Below the pieces are notes generated by a model. It was not told the DNA's origin. It saw only the letters and a list, made by a program, of their open reading frames with translations, and searched no databases. The translations under genes and the position numbers were made by a program. Shown here piece by piece: positions 10,560-18,907 of a DNA stretch of 64,000 nt (position 1 is the stretch's first letter; each line of letters opens with the position of its first letter). The stretch spans positions 124,001-188,000 of the forward strand of contig NZ_JAAQPH010000004.1 of the NCBI RefSeq assembly GCF_011683915.1, written 5' to 3'. The stretch comes from Pelagibius litoralis (GTDB lineage Bacteria; Pseudomonadota; Alphaproteobacteria; Kiloniellales; Kiloniellaceae).

Positions 10560-11732
10560 TCAATCGAGCGTACGCTTGTAGCGGGTCATTGCGATAATCC
10601 CCACGACGACCGTAAAGATGGCGATGGCCAGAAACGCATTCTGAACGTCTGCGTAGCCGGCACCTTTCAGCATCACGCCGCGAACGATACGCAGGAAATG
10701 GGTCAGGGGCAGGGCCTCGCCGACCACCTGTGCCCAGGCCGGCATGCCGCGATAGGGAAACATGAAGCCGGAAAGCAGGATCGACGGCAGGAAGAAAAAG
10801 AAGGTCAGTTGCATCGCCTGCATCTGCGACTTGGCGATGGTCGAAAAGGTGAAGCCCAGCGCCAGGTTGGCGATCAGGAAAAGAACCACACCGGCCAGCA
10901 GCAGCCATAGCGCCCCGGTAAAAGGCACGTCGAACAGAAAGCGCGCCGCGATCAGAATGATGACGGTCTGCACGCCGCCGACCCCGATGTAGGGGGCGAT
11001 CTTGCCGATCATCACCTCGTGCGGTCTGGCCGGCATGGCGAGCAGGTTTTCCATGGTCCCGCGTTCGGCCTCGCGGGTCATCGCGATGGCGGTGATCATC
11101 ACCAGGGTCATGGTGAGGATGACGCCGAGCAGGCCGGGCACGATATTGTACTGGGTGATGGCTTCGGGATTGTAGCGTGAGTGAATGATGACTTCGACGG
11201 GCCCGGCGACCGGCGCCAGATGGTCCAGGGCGCCCTTCAGATCATGACGCAGGGCCCGGTTGACGATCTCTTCGGCGCGCGCCACGGCGTTGGAAGAGGC
11301 GGCGGGGTCGGAGGCATCGGCCTCGATGAGCAGCTGCGGGCGCTCGCCGCGCACCAGGCGCTCGGTGAAGCCGACGGGTATCGATACCACGAAGGAGACG
11401 TCGCCGCGGGCCAGCAAGCGCGCGCTTTCGCGCGGGTCGGCGGTTTCGAACACAAGGTCGTAGTATTCCGAGGTTTCCAGCGCGGTAAGCAGGCTGCGCA
11501 CGATGGGCGTGCGTTCTTCGACGTGAACCGCCGTGGGCAGGTGTTTCGGATCGTTGTTGATGGCATAGCCGAAGAGGACCAGCTGGAGAACCGGGATCGC
11601 CAGCATCATGGCGAAAGTCATGCGGTCGCGCCGCATCTGGATCAGCTCTTTCACGAAGACCGCGGTGATCCGCGAAAGACTGCCGGTCAGGGCTTTGATC
11701 CCGGGGGTGTTCATCCCAAGATACTCATCCAT
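10560..11732 (-). CDS. ABC-2 type transporter permease
   Basis: 390-residue inner-membrane permease of the ABC-2/YbhS-YhhJ type. It has an N-terminal amphipathic stretch and one membrane segment (MTFAMMLAIPVLQLVLFGYAI), a large periplasmic loop (about 50-190), then five further hydrophobic segments between about 195 and 385, including the family-typical RE-AERGTMENLLAMP motif. It overlaps the upstream ATPase gene by 8 bp (start ATG at 11732; a second in-frame ATG lies at 11714). With the ATPase and HlyD protein it forms a tripartite export system of unknown substrate, resembling E. coli YbhFSR-YbhG but with a single permease. Confidence 0.9.
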   Translation of the reverse strand: MDEYLGMNTPGIKALTGSLSRITAVFVKELIQMRRDRMTFAMMLAIPVLQLVLFGYAINNDPKHLPTAVHVEERTPIVRSLLTALETSEYYDLVFETADPRESARLLARGDVSFVVSIPVGFTERLVRGERPQLLIEADASDPAASSNAVARAEEIVNRALRHDLKGALDHLAPVAGPVEVIIHSRYNPEAITQYNIVPGLLGVILTMTLVMITAIAMTREAERGTMENLLAMPARPHEVMIGKIAPYIGVGGVQTVIILIAARFLFDVPFTGALWLLLAGVVLFLIANLALGFTFSTIAKSQMQAMQLTFFFFLPSILLSGFMFPYRGMPAWAQVVGEALPLTHFLRIVRGVMLKGAGYADVQNAFLAIAIFTVVVGIIAMTRYKRTLD

Positions 11733-12669
11733 GGTCTCTCTTGTCGCTGCCGGCCCGCGCCATCAGCGCGATGAAAGCATCCTCCAGGCTCGGTTCGACT
11801 TCTTCCCAGGTGACGTTTTCGCCGTCCGCCCCGGCGACGGCGCGCTGCAGGGCGCGGCGTTCAGGGCCGCTGATATGCAAGGCCGCCCCGAAGTAGGCGG
11901 CGTGGTCGACGCCGGGCTGATGGCGCAGGACCTCGGCCAGTTCGCGCACGCCTGGGCCCTTGGCGCGGAAGGTGATCAGGCCGGATTCGGCGATGATGTC
12001 GGCGACCTGGCCCTGGGTGATGAGCTTGCCGTTGGCCAGGTAGACGATGCGGTCGCAGCGCTCGGCCTCGTCCATGTAGTGGGTGGAGACAAGCACTGTG
12101 AGGCCCGCCGTCGACAGGCGGTGGATCTCATCCCAGAAGTCGCGCCTTGCCTGGGGGTCGACGCCGGCGGTGGGCTCGTCGAGCAGCAGCAGCCGGGGCT
12201 GGTGCATAGTCACGGCGGCCAGCGCCAGGCGTTGTTTCCAGCCACCGGAGAGGGCGCCGGCGACCTGGTGCTGCCGGTGAGTGAGGCCGAGGGTGTCGAG
12301 GGTCTCGTCGACGCTGCGCCGCCGGTTCGGCATCTGATAGAGCCGGGCGACGAAGTCCAGGTTTTCGCGGATCGTCAGGTCGCCCCAGAAGGAAAACTTC
12401 TGGGTCATGTATCCCGTGGCCCGTTTGATCCTTGCGGAGTCCTTGAGGATGTCGAAGCCGAGGCAGCGTCCCTCGCCCGCGCTCGGCCGCAGCAGGCCGC
12501 AGATCATGCGGATCGTTGTGGTCTTTCCCGATCCGTTGGGCCCGAGAAAGCCCCAGACCTGGCCCTGCGGCAACTGTATGTCGACACCGTCGACCGCAAC
12601 CTTGTCGTCGAAGCGCTTCACCAGGCCGCGCACGTCGATCGCCAGGTTCGTTGGGGCCGAGGGGCTCAC
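11725..12669 (-). CDS. ABC exporter ATP-binding protein
   Basis: 314-residue ATPase with Walker A GPNGSGKTT, signature LSGGWKQRL, Walker B LLLLDEPTAGVD and the H-loop STHYMDEAERCD. The start is GTG at 12669, overlapping the HlyD stop as GTGA; the frame remains open upstream, but that part is the out-of-frame shadow of hlyD. It powers export through the ABC-2 permease encoded next. One nucleotide-binding domain only, unlike the double-domain YbhF. Cotranscribed with tetR, hlyD and the permease by overlapping stop/start codons. Confidence 0.92.
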   Translation of the reverse strand: MSPSAPTNLAIDVRGLVKRFDDKVAVDGVDIQLPQGQVWGFLGPNGSGKTTTIRMICGLLRPSAGEGRCLGFDILKDSARIKRATGYMTQKFSFWGDLTIRENLDFVARLYQMPNRRRSVDETLDTLGLTHRQHQVAGALSGGWKQRLALAAVTMHQPRLLLLDEPTAGVDPQARRDFWDEIHRLSTAGLTVLVSTHYMDEAERCDRIVYLANGKLITQGQVADIIAESGLITFRAKGPGVRELAEVLRHQPGVDHAAYFGAALHISGPERRALQRAVAGADGENVTWEEVEPSLEDAFIALMARAGSDKRDHG

Positions 12670-13622
12670 GGCAGCCGCACATCGACCGGCTGGCCCGGGC
12701 GCAGTTCCGGCCCGGACAGGCGCGCCTCGACCAGGAACACCAGTTTCTCGCGGGATTCGGCGCTGTAGATCACCGGCGGTGTGTACTCGGCCTCCCGCGC
12801 GATGTAGGCGATGCGCGCCGTCAGCGGTTCGCTCCGGCCGGTGACCAGAACCTCGACCGCTGCACCCAGCGCGACGTCGGGAAGCTGGGCCTGGGGCACG
12901 AAGAAGCGCACCTTCGAGGCATCCGCCGGCAGCAGTGCCAGCACCGGATCGCCCTCGCGGACGAATTCGCCGCGACGCTGGAAGACTTCCTCCACCTGCC
13001 CGGCGATCCGGGACAGGACGCTGCGTTGAGACAGCCACCACTCGGCCTGGGCGAGGGCGGCGGCGGCGGCGGCGCGTTCAGCCTCCGCCGCTTCGCGCGC
13101 AGCCGCGCGACCGGCAAGGTTCGCCACCCGGATATCGGCTTCGACCGTGCGCATGCGCGCGAAGGCGGCGTTGTATTCCGAGGTTACCTGATCGCCACGT
13201 GCCTTGGGCGCGGTGCCGCGGGCAACCAGTTCGATCCAGCGGTCCCGTTCCAGTTCGGCCAGTTCGAGGTTTGCTTTCGATTCCGCCAGTTGAGCCTCGA
13301 GGGCGACGATTTCCTCACGGCGGGCGCCGGTCGAGATGTCCCTTGCCTGCGCTTCGGCCTGGCGCAGCCGCTCGGCGGCTTCGGCGACCTCGGCGTATTG
13401 GCGGTCCTTGTCGAGTTCGAAGAGCAGATCCTCAGCCGCGACAGAGTCGCCTTCGCGCAGCGGCGCCGCGACCAGCCAGCCCGATACCGGGGCGGCGACA
13501 TAGACAAGCTCGGCCTCGACGTAGCCGGTGAACCGGCCGTCGTCGGGCAGCGGATCGCAGGCGGCCAGGCCGGCGAGCAGCATCAGGGCGAGAGCCCGAC
13601 AGGTTTTTGCGGCGGCGGTCAC
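12666..13622 (-). CDS. HlyD-family periplasmic adaptor (lipoprotein)
   Basis: 318-residue membrane-fusion protein. Signal peptide with lipobox LAAC at residues 18-21 predicts lipidation at Cys21, so it is probably anchored in the inner or outer membrane. A barrel-sandwich half motif (VAAPVSGWLVAAPLREGDSV) precedes a long Ala/Glu/Arg-rich coiled coil (about 85-200), then the second lipoyl half (GQVEEVFQRRGEFVREGDPV) and a beta-barrel domain. Start is GTG at 13622 within the GTGA overlap with tetR. It is the adaptor for the ABC-2 exporter, comparable with YbhG; outer-membrane partner not in the window. Confidence 0.9.
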   Translation of the reverse strand: MTAAAKTCRALALMLLAGLAACDPLPDDGRFTGYVEAELVYVAAPVSGWLVAAPLREGDSVAAEDLLFELDKDRQYAEVAEAAERLRQAEAQARDISTGARREEIVALEAQLAESKANLELAELERDRWIELVARGTAPKARGDQVTSEYNAAFARMRTVEADIRVANLAGRAAAREAAEAERAAAAAALAQAEWWLSQRSVLSRIAGQVEEVFQRRGEFVREGDPVLALLPADASKVRFFVPQAQLPDVALGAAVEVLVTGRSEPLTARIAYIAREAEYTPPVIYSAESREKLVFLVEARLSGPELRPGQPVDVRLP

Positions 13623-14251
13623 TTTGCCGCGTCCGGGTTGGCGGCGAGCGCGTGTAGCAGCATCTTTTTGTGCAGGGCGAAGAGCGCGTCCAGATCGACC
13701 CGCGCTTCGGGATCGATCTCGAACACCACGGACCAGATCGCCGAGAGCAGCACCGGCGCCACCACAAGGCGCGCGGTCAGTTTGGGATCGTCGACAGCCA
13801 ACTCGCCTGATCGCTTTCCACGCTCCAGAACCGCGGCAATAGCGGCGAGGACGCGGTCGATGACCTGGCTGCGGTAGCGGCGCACGACATCGGGAAAGGC
13901 GCCGGCATCGGCCAGCAGCACCTTGACGACCCTTGGCAGGGGCGTTTCCCGGATGAGATGCGGCATGAAGCCGGTCAGGGCGTGCAGCGCCGCGGTGGCG
14001 GAAGGGGCGGCTGCCGCCAAGTGTTCGACTTTTTCGACATTGGGGGCGGCGACCGTTTCAATGAGCGCGATGAAGAGCGCGTCTTTCGAATCGAAGTAGA
14101 GATAGAGCGCACCTTTGGACAGGCCGGCACGGCGGGCGATGTCATCCATGCGGGCCGCCGTGAAACCGCGGTCGAAGAACTCATCGAGCGCCGCCTTGAG
14201 AAGGGCTTGGCGCCGCTCATCCTTGGCGGCCGGGGTTCGCGCTCTCAGCAT
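13619..14251 (-). CDS. TetR-family repressor of the efflux operon
   Basis: 210-residue TetR/AcrR-type regulator. The N-terminal helix-turn-helix (about 14-60) reads AALDEFFDRGFTAARMDDIARRAGLSK with GALYLYFDSKDALF, the standard TetR DNA-binding signature; the C-terminal ligand domain is generic. First gene of the operon tetR-hlyD-ATPase-permease. A 32-bp palindrome sits 8 bp upstream of its ATG and covers the AGGA ribosome site, which strongly suggests autorepression of the whole operon. Ligand unknown; CecR (YbiH) controls an analogous E. coli operon. Confidence 0.92.
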   Translation of the reverse strand: MLRARTPAAKDERRQALLKAALDEFFDRGFTAARMDDIARRAGLSKGALYLYFDSKDALFIALIETVAAPNVEKVEHLAAAAPSATAALHALTGFMPHLIRETPLPRVVKVLLADAGAFPDVVRRYRSQVIDRVLAAIAAVLERGKRSGELAVDDPKLTARLVVAPVLLSAIWSVVFEIDPEARVDLDALFALHKKMLLHALAANPDAAK

Positions 14252-14258
14252 GGGATGT

Positions 14259-14290
14259 CCTTATATAACTGACTGGTCAGTTATATAAGG
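14259..14290. promoter_or_regulatory. Palindromic operator of the TetR-family regulator
   Basis: 32-bp inverted repeat with 15-bp perfect arms (CCTTATATAACTGAC and its complement) around a 2-bp centre. The core ACTGACTGGTCAGT is typical of TetR-family sites. It lies immediately upstream of tetR (ATG at 14251) and includes the AGGA ribosome site, so binding would block transcription initiation or early elongation. Very AT-rich arms in a GC-rich genome also make it a likely -10 region. Confidence 0.85.
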
Positions 14291-14359
14291 AGCAGAACGC
14301 AGGCTACAAGGGGGTGCCCGGCGGCGCGTTACGGTTCTGCTGAGATTCCGGGGCTGATG

Positions 14360-14512
14360 CTAGAGCAGATCCTGGTCGGATGGAATCGCCGGAGGCGATC
14401 CCCTGGAATATCTGGCGACCGGGTGAATCTGCTCTAACTGTTTGATGGCGATCGGATTCACATGTTTTGGCGCAACCACGAAGTGGTTCCGTCAAAACAT
14501 GATCCGATCTAG
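14360..14512 (+). repeat. CTAG-bounded palindromic intergenic element, copy A
   Basis: 153-bp element with two stem-loops. The first is bounded by TAGAGCAGAT (14361-14370) and ATCTGCTCTA (14427-14436). The second is a long hairpin from ATCGGAT (14451) through AACCAC/GTGGTT to ATCCGAT (14508). CTAG occurs at both ends (14360-14363, 14509-14512). A close homologue in inverse orientation is at 56987-57124. The right-end CTAG provides the TAG stop of the adjacent minus-strand hydrolase. It resembles RIME/REP-like mosaic elements or MITEs of alphaproteobacteria. Confidence 0.85.
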
Positions 14513-15328
14513 GAAAAAAACCTTAGGGCCGCGGCGACGATGGCCTCCGGCGCGTCTTCCTGCATCAGATGCCCGGCTTTGGGGATCAAGGTCAGTTGCG
14601 ATCCGGGGACCATGGCCTGCAGCGTTTCACCGCGGGCCGGCGGAATCCAGCCGTCCTCCTCACCCCAAAGCAGCTGCAGGGGGCAGCGGAGATCGCCGTA
14701 GCGGGGTTCCACCTCGTCGGTGTAGCGCAGATCCATCTGGGCGATCTGTCGATAGAAGGCCGGCTGTCCCTCGGGGCCGCGCCAGGGGGCGAGATAAGGG
14801 TCCAGCTCTGTATCGGAAAACGGCCGGTGGATGGCGCCACGGATATAGGCGGCCAGCAAGGCGTCGTGGATGTAGGCCGGCATCCCGGCGAAGGCGGTTT
14901 CGTGCGCCAGGACGTGCTGTACGAAGGGCGAGCCCCAGGGCCGGATCGCAACGGGATCGATCAGCAGCAGCTTCTCGTAGTCGCAGCCGTTCAGCAGATG
15001 GGCGCGCAAAACCGTCGCGCCGCCGAAGTCGTGGGCCAGCACCTTCGGACGGGCGAGGCCCCAGTGACCCAGCAGCGCCGCCAGCACGCGGTTCTGGACG
15101 CCCAGGGAAACGTCCTGCCCCCCGCGCATGGTCGACTGGCCGTAGCCGAGCAGGTCGAAGACATGGACCTGGAAGTCCCGCGCCAGCTCGCGGCCGATCG
15201 CGTGCCACACGTAAGAGGAAAAAGGGGGTGCCGTGGACCAGCACCAGGGGCGGGCCTTCGCCGAGAACGTCAAAGGCGACGTCGTCGCCCTCGAAGGCGA
15301 AGCGCTGCGTCAGCGACCATCCTGTCAT
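14509..15328 (-). pseudogene. Alpha/beta hydrolase with an apparent frameshift
   Basis: Alpha/beta-fold hydrolase split over two frames. The N-terminus (ATG 15328, MTGWSLTQRFAFEGDDV to VLVHGTPF) is in one frame; from VWHAIGREL onward the protein continues in another. The junction is an A5-G5 run on the plus strand (15219-15228); removing one base restores VHGTPFSSYVW and a 272-residue protein. The nucleophile position is Asp in AHDFGGAT, as in haloalkane dehalogenases and epoxide hydrolases, with GEEDGW and KAGHLMQ supplying the acid and base regions. It may be a real disruption, phase variation or a sequencing error. The stop TAG lies in repeat copy A. Confidence 0.75.
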
Positions 15329-15338
15329 GTTTTGATCC

Positions 15339-15968
15339 TCAGCCTCGTTCGGCGCGCAGGAGGGACAGGCCAGCCCCTATCAACAGGCCGCCGGTGACGC
15401 GGTTTTTCCAAAGCTGAACCTTTGGATTGGCAATCAGCGCGGCAAGCCTGTGGCCGGCCAGGGCATAGAGCCCCAAGGCGATCATGAAGAGCGCAAGATA
15501 GCTGCCGCCCAACAGCAGAAACTGTTTGCCGCTGCCCGCCGGTGCGAACTGCGGCAGGAAAGCGAAGTAAAACAGCAGGCCCTTCGGATTGGTGACCGAT
15601 GTCAGGAAGGCCTGTGACACGAGGGCGCGATAGCGCAAGACCTGAACCGACCGGGCCTGGTTTTGAACATCGGGGGCGACGGCTTCAAGGTTTCGCCAAT
15701 AGGCGATTCCGAGCCAGATCAGATAGCCCGCGCCGATCCAGCGCAGAACCGTGAAGCCGTTCTGCGACGCGAAGAGGATGGCGGAGAGACCCAGGACCGT
15801 CATGGCGATCAGCAACAGGTTGCCCAGCAAGGCACCGGCCATCAGGCTCAGCGGCCGGCGGGGATCGCCACTGAGTGCGTGGGACAGGATCAGCAGCGTC
15901 GAGGGGCCCGGCGCCAGAGCCAGAACTGCGGCTGTCAGTAGAAAGAGGCCGAAACCGAGTATGTCCAA
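15339..15968 (-). CDS. LysE/RhtB-family amino-acid exporter
   Basis: 209-residue inner-membrane protein with about six hydrophobic segments and the LysE-family N-terminal signature LALAPGPSTLLILSHAL, plus the conserved NPKG turn (TSVTNPKGLLFYFAFLPQF). Family members export amino acids or related metabolites using the proton gradient; the substrate here is unknown. It lies 10 bp upstream of the frameshifted hydrolase on the same strand and 34 bp downstream of the aldolase-like gene. Confidence 0.92.
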   Translation of the reverse strand: MDILGFGLFLLTAAVLALAPGPSTLLILSHALSGDPRRPLSLMAGALLGNLLLIAMTVLGLSAILFASQNGFTVLRWIGAGYLIWLGIAYWRNLEAVAPDVQNQARSVQVLRYRALVSQAFLTSVTNPKGLLFYFAFLPQFAPAGSGKQFLLLGGSYLALFMIALGLYALAGHRLAALIANPKVQLWKNRVTGGLLIGAGLSLLRAERG

Positions 15969-16002
15969 CCCTGATGCTCCTGGCGTTCCTTCGATTATGC
16001 CG

Positions 16003-17121
16003 TCATGCGACCTTGCCGGTCGTGTTTCGGCGGGCGAGGGCGCGCTGCAGCGCCCGAATGCCTTCGACGATTTCCTCGTCGCTCAGGGTCATGGCGCCTT
16101 CGCGCACGGTAATCTCGAAGGTTCCCAATCCCTCGATGCGATAGACCGGAGGCATGGTGGTCAACCAGAGGCCGGATTCTTCGGCAACGTCCAATGCCGC
16201 CTCCATCAGGTCGGCGCCGCCGGTCTCCACCGTCACCAGTACCGCGTTGGCATGGGGCGGTTCGGGCATCACCCAGACCCCGGGCAGGGCCGAAAGGGCC
16301 CGGGCGATGGCCTTGGTCTTCTCATGGTAGGCCGCCATGCGCGGCAGGCGTTCTTCCAGGCCCTTCATGGCGGCGGCGACATAGGGAAAGAGGTGGATCA
16401 ACCGGCCGCCGCAGCGCTGTTGCCAGACCCGTACTTCGTCGACAATGTCTTTCGGCCCGGCCAGGGCGCCGCCGGCGAAGCCGCCGAGGCCCTTATAGAA
16501 AGAGACGTAGAGCGAATCGAAGGGCGCGGCGATCTCCGCCAGGCTGAGCCCATAGAACGGCTGGCTTTCCCAGATCCGTGCGGCGTCGGCATGGAGGGCG
16601 ATGCCGCGCGTCTTGGCGATGGCGGCGAAGCCCTCTATATCCGACCAGGGATGCAGGCGGCAGCCGAGGCGGCGCAGCGGCAGTTCCAGGGCGATGGCGC
16701 CCAGGGGCTCGACGATGGCCTCCAGATCGGCGGGTGTTGCCAGACGGTCGGGCGCGCCGAGGGTGGCCGCCTGCAGCCCGAAGATTCTTTGATAGGCTTC
16801 CGATTCTTCGGCGAAGATGTGGCATTGTGGATGCAGGGCAACGGTCGGGCAGCGTTGCCGGTCGGCCCAGACCCGCAGGGCCGCGTTCTGCAGCATCTTG
16901 CCGCTGGGCCCGAAGACGGCGGCGGGCTTGCCCAGAATTTCGGCGATCCGTTGCTCGAAATCCTCGATCAGCTTGCCCGATCCGTAGAAATCGGCCTCTG
17001 CCTCCTCGGGCAGGAAATCGGCCAGTTCGGCCAAGGCCCGGCGCGGGTTGACCGGTGAATCGTGAGACAGAAACCGGCTGCAGGACCGGCGCAGGCTTTC
17101 CTTGTCACGGAGGGTGTCCAT
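16003..17121 (-). CDS. Threonine-aldolase-like PLP-dependent enzyme
   Basis: 372-residue fold-type I PLP enzyme of the threonine aldolase/beta-eliminating lyase group. PLP-binding elements are the FGPSGKMLQNAALRV turn near residue 70-84, LHADAAR (about 176-182, Asp to the pyridine ring) and the Schiff-base Lys in SFYKGLGGFAGG. Threonine aldolases split threonine into glycine and acetaldehyde, but this branch is diverged from LtaE and its substrate is uncertain. Divergent from lpd (223 bp apart) and in line with the LysE exporter, possibly one operon. Confidence 0.8.
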   Translation of the reverse strand: MDTLRDKESLRRSCSRFLSHDSPVNPRRALAELADFLPEEAEADFYGSGKLIEDFEQRIAEILGKPAAVFGPSGKMLQNAALRVWADRQRCPTVALHPQCHIFAEESEAYQRIFGLQAATLGAPDRLATPADLEAIVEPLGAIALELPLRRLGCRLHPWSDIEGFAAIAKTRGIALHADAARIWESQPFYGLSLAEIAAPFDSLYVSFYKGLGGFAGGALAGPKDIVDEVRVWQQRCGGRLIHLFPYVAAAMKGLEERLPRMAAYHEKTKAIARALSALPGVWVMPEPPHANAVLVTVETGGADLMEAALDVAEESGLWLTTMPPVYRIEGLGTFEITVREGAMTLSDEEIVEGIRALQRALARRNTTGKVA

Positions 17122-17344
17122 ACATACTTCCCAGGGTGCGATTATTCGTTGAACAGCGTCTCCCAGGTTAGCCGATCTTCCGGCTTCGGGCGAGTTGCTG
17201 CGGTGATTAGCACTGTTGCAGATGGATCATGCTTTTGCAGCACGGCAGCTTTCCGCCCTGTGCGCTTGTCCGCCCCGGCGCGATGCGGCAAGGTGGCGGG
17301 GAATTGATACCTTGATTACGTCACGCCGAGGGAAGTGAGAGACC

Positions 17345-18754
17345 ATGAGCGATAAGCAGTACGATCTGGTGGTTATCGGTGGTGGGCCCGGCGGCTACGT
17401 GGCTGCGATTCGCGCCGCGCAGCTGGGCATGGCGACGGCCTGTGTGGAAGGACGCGGCGCCCTAGGTGGCACCTGCCTGAACATCGGCTGCATTCCCTCC
17501 AAGGCCCTGCTGCAGTCGTCGGAGAAGTACGCCGACGCGACCAAGCATTTTGCCGAGCACGGCATCAAGGTGGACGGCCTGTCGCTCGACCTGCCGGCGA
17601 TGATGGGCCGTAAGGACAAGGTGGTGAAGAACCTGACCGGCGGCATCGAATTCCTCTTCAAGAAGAACAAGATCGACTACATCAAGGGCTGGGGCTCCAT
17701 TCCCGCCGCCGGTTCGGTGAAGGTCGCGCTGGCCGATGGCGGCGAGCAGGTTCTGCAGACCAAGACGATCCTCATTGCCACCGGTTCGGAATCGACGCCC
17801 CTGCCGGGGGTCGAAACCGACGAGAAGCAGATCGTCACCTCGACCGGCGCGCTGGCGCTCGACAAAGTGCCGGAGCACCTGGTGGTGATCGGCGCCGGGG
17901 TCATCGGTCTTGAGATGGGCTCGGTCTGGTCGCGCCTCGGCGCCAAGGTGACGGTGGTGGAGTTCCTCGACCGCATTCTGCCGGGCATGGACGGCGAGAT
18001 TGCCAAGCAGACCCAGCGCGTGCTTACCAAACAGGGTTTGAAGTTCAAGCTGGGCACCAAGGTCACGGCGGCGAAGAACGCGAAGGCCGGCGTCACCCTG
18101 ACTCTGGAGCCGGCCAAGGGGGGCGAGGCGGAAGAGATGAAGGCCGCGGTGGTGCTGGTCGCCATCGGCCGTCGCCCCTTCACCGATGGCCTTGGCCTGC
18201 AGGAACTGGGCGTTGCCATGGACAACCGCGGCGTCATCCAGGTGGACAAGCATTTCCAGACCTCGGTGCCGGGGATCTATGCCATCGGCGACTGCGTGCC
18301 CGGCCCCATGCTGGCCCATAAGGCCGAAGAAGACGGCGTGGTGGCGGTCGAATGCCTGGCCGGCCAGTCCAGTCACATCGACTACAACATGGTGCCCGGC
18401 GTGGTCTACACCTGGCCTGAGGTGGCCAGTGTCGGCAAGACCGAGGAGCAGCTGAAGGAAGAAGGCGTCGACTACCGGGTCGGCAAGTTCCCCTTCACCG
18501 CCAACAGCCGCGCCCAGGCCGTGGGCGACACCGACGGCGTGGTGAAGATCCTGGCCGACAAGCGCACCGACAAGGTTCTCGGCGTTCATATCCTGGGGCC
18601 GCTGGCCGGCGATATCCTGGCCGAGGCGGTGACGGTGATGGAGTTCGGCGGCTCGGCGGAAGACATCGCCCGGACCTGCCACTCCCATCCCGGCATGGGC
18701 GAGGCGGTGAAGGAAGCCGCCCTGGCGGTCGACGGGCGCGCCCTCCACATCTGA
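17345..18754 (+). CDS. lpd: Dihydrolipoyl dehydrogenase (E3)
   Basis: 469-residue flavoprotein that reoxidises the dihydrolipoyl arms of the 2-oxo acid dehydrogenase complexes with NAD+. FAD-binding GGGPGG is at residues 12-17, the redox-active disulfide is C44/C49 in GGTCLNIGC, the NAD domain has [13 protein letters not shown], and the active-site base pair is H448 with E453 in HPGMGE. GAGGGAAG upstream (about 17329-17337) is the ribosome site for ATG 17345. In relatives it often follows odhB directly; here a 6.6-kb minus-strand block separates them. Confidence 0.97.
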   Translation: MSDKQYDLVVIGGGPGGYVAAIRAAQLGMATACVEGRGALGGTCLNIGCIPSKALLQSSEKYADATKHFAEHGIKVDGLSLDLPAMMGRKDKVVKNLTGGIEFLFKKNKIDYIKGWGSIPAAGSVKVALADGGEQVLQTKTILIATGSESTPLPGVETDEKQIVTSTGALALDKVPEHLVVIGAGVIGLEMGSVWSRLGAKVTVVEFLDRILPGMDGEIAKQTQRVLTKQGLKFKLGTKVTAAKNAKAGVTLTLEPAKGGEAEEMKAAVVLVAIGRRPFTDGLGLQELGVAMDNRGVIQVDKHFQTSVPGIYAIGDCVPGPMLAHKAEEDGVVAVECLAGQSSHIDYNMVPGVVYTWPEVASVGKTEEQLKEEGVDYRVGKFPFTANSRAQAVGDTDGVVKILADKRTDKVLGVHILGPLAGDILAEAVTVMEFGGSAEDIARTCHSHPGMGEAVKEAALAVDGRALHI

Positions 18755-18866
18755 TTGTATTTAGTTCCGAACCCCGTAGCGCCGCTGTCCCCTTGGTGCG
18801 GCTACCCGGTGGCTCCTCTGCCGGACGGTTTGCAGCAAGCGGCGCCGTTTGTGCTTTAATCCGGGC

Positions 18867-18889
18867 GCAACGACCCCAAGCGTCGTTGC
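18867..18889 (+). other. Stem-loop in the leader of the oxaloacetate decarboxylase gene
   Basis: Perfect 8-bp stem GCAACGAC (18867-18874) and GTCGTTGC (18882-18889) with a 7-base loop, 4 bases before the ribosome site AGGGAGG (18894-18900). No T-run. It could be an RNA structure affecting initiation; no known riboswitch class is recognised. Confidence 0.4.
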
Positions 18890-18907
18890 CGACAGGGAGG
18901 CCGCTTT

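Noticed and set aside
17062-17307. 81-residue ORF in the gap before lpd
   Set aside because: Overlaps the start of the aldolase-like gene, has no ribosome site, and its translation is low-information.
18770-18830. Terminator after lpd (GTAGC...GCTAC stem)
   Set aside because: Stem is interrupted by an insertion and has no T-run.
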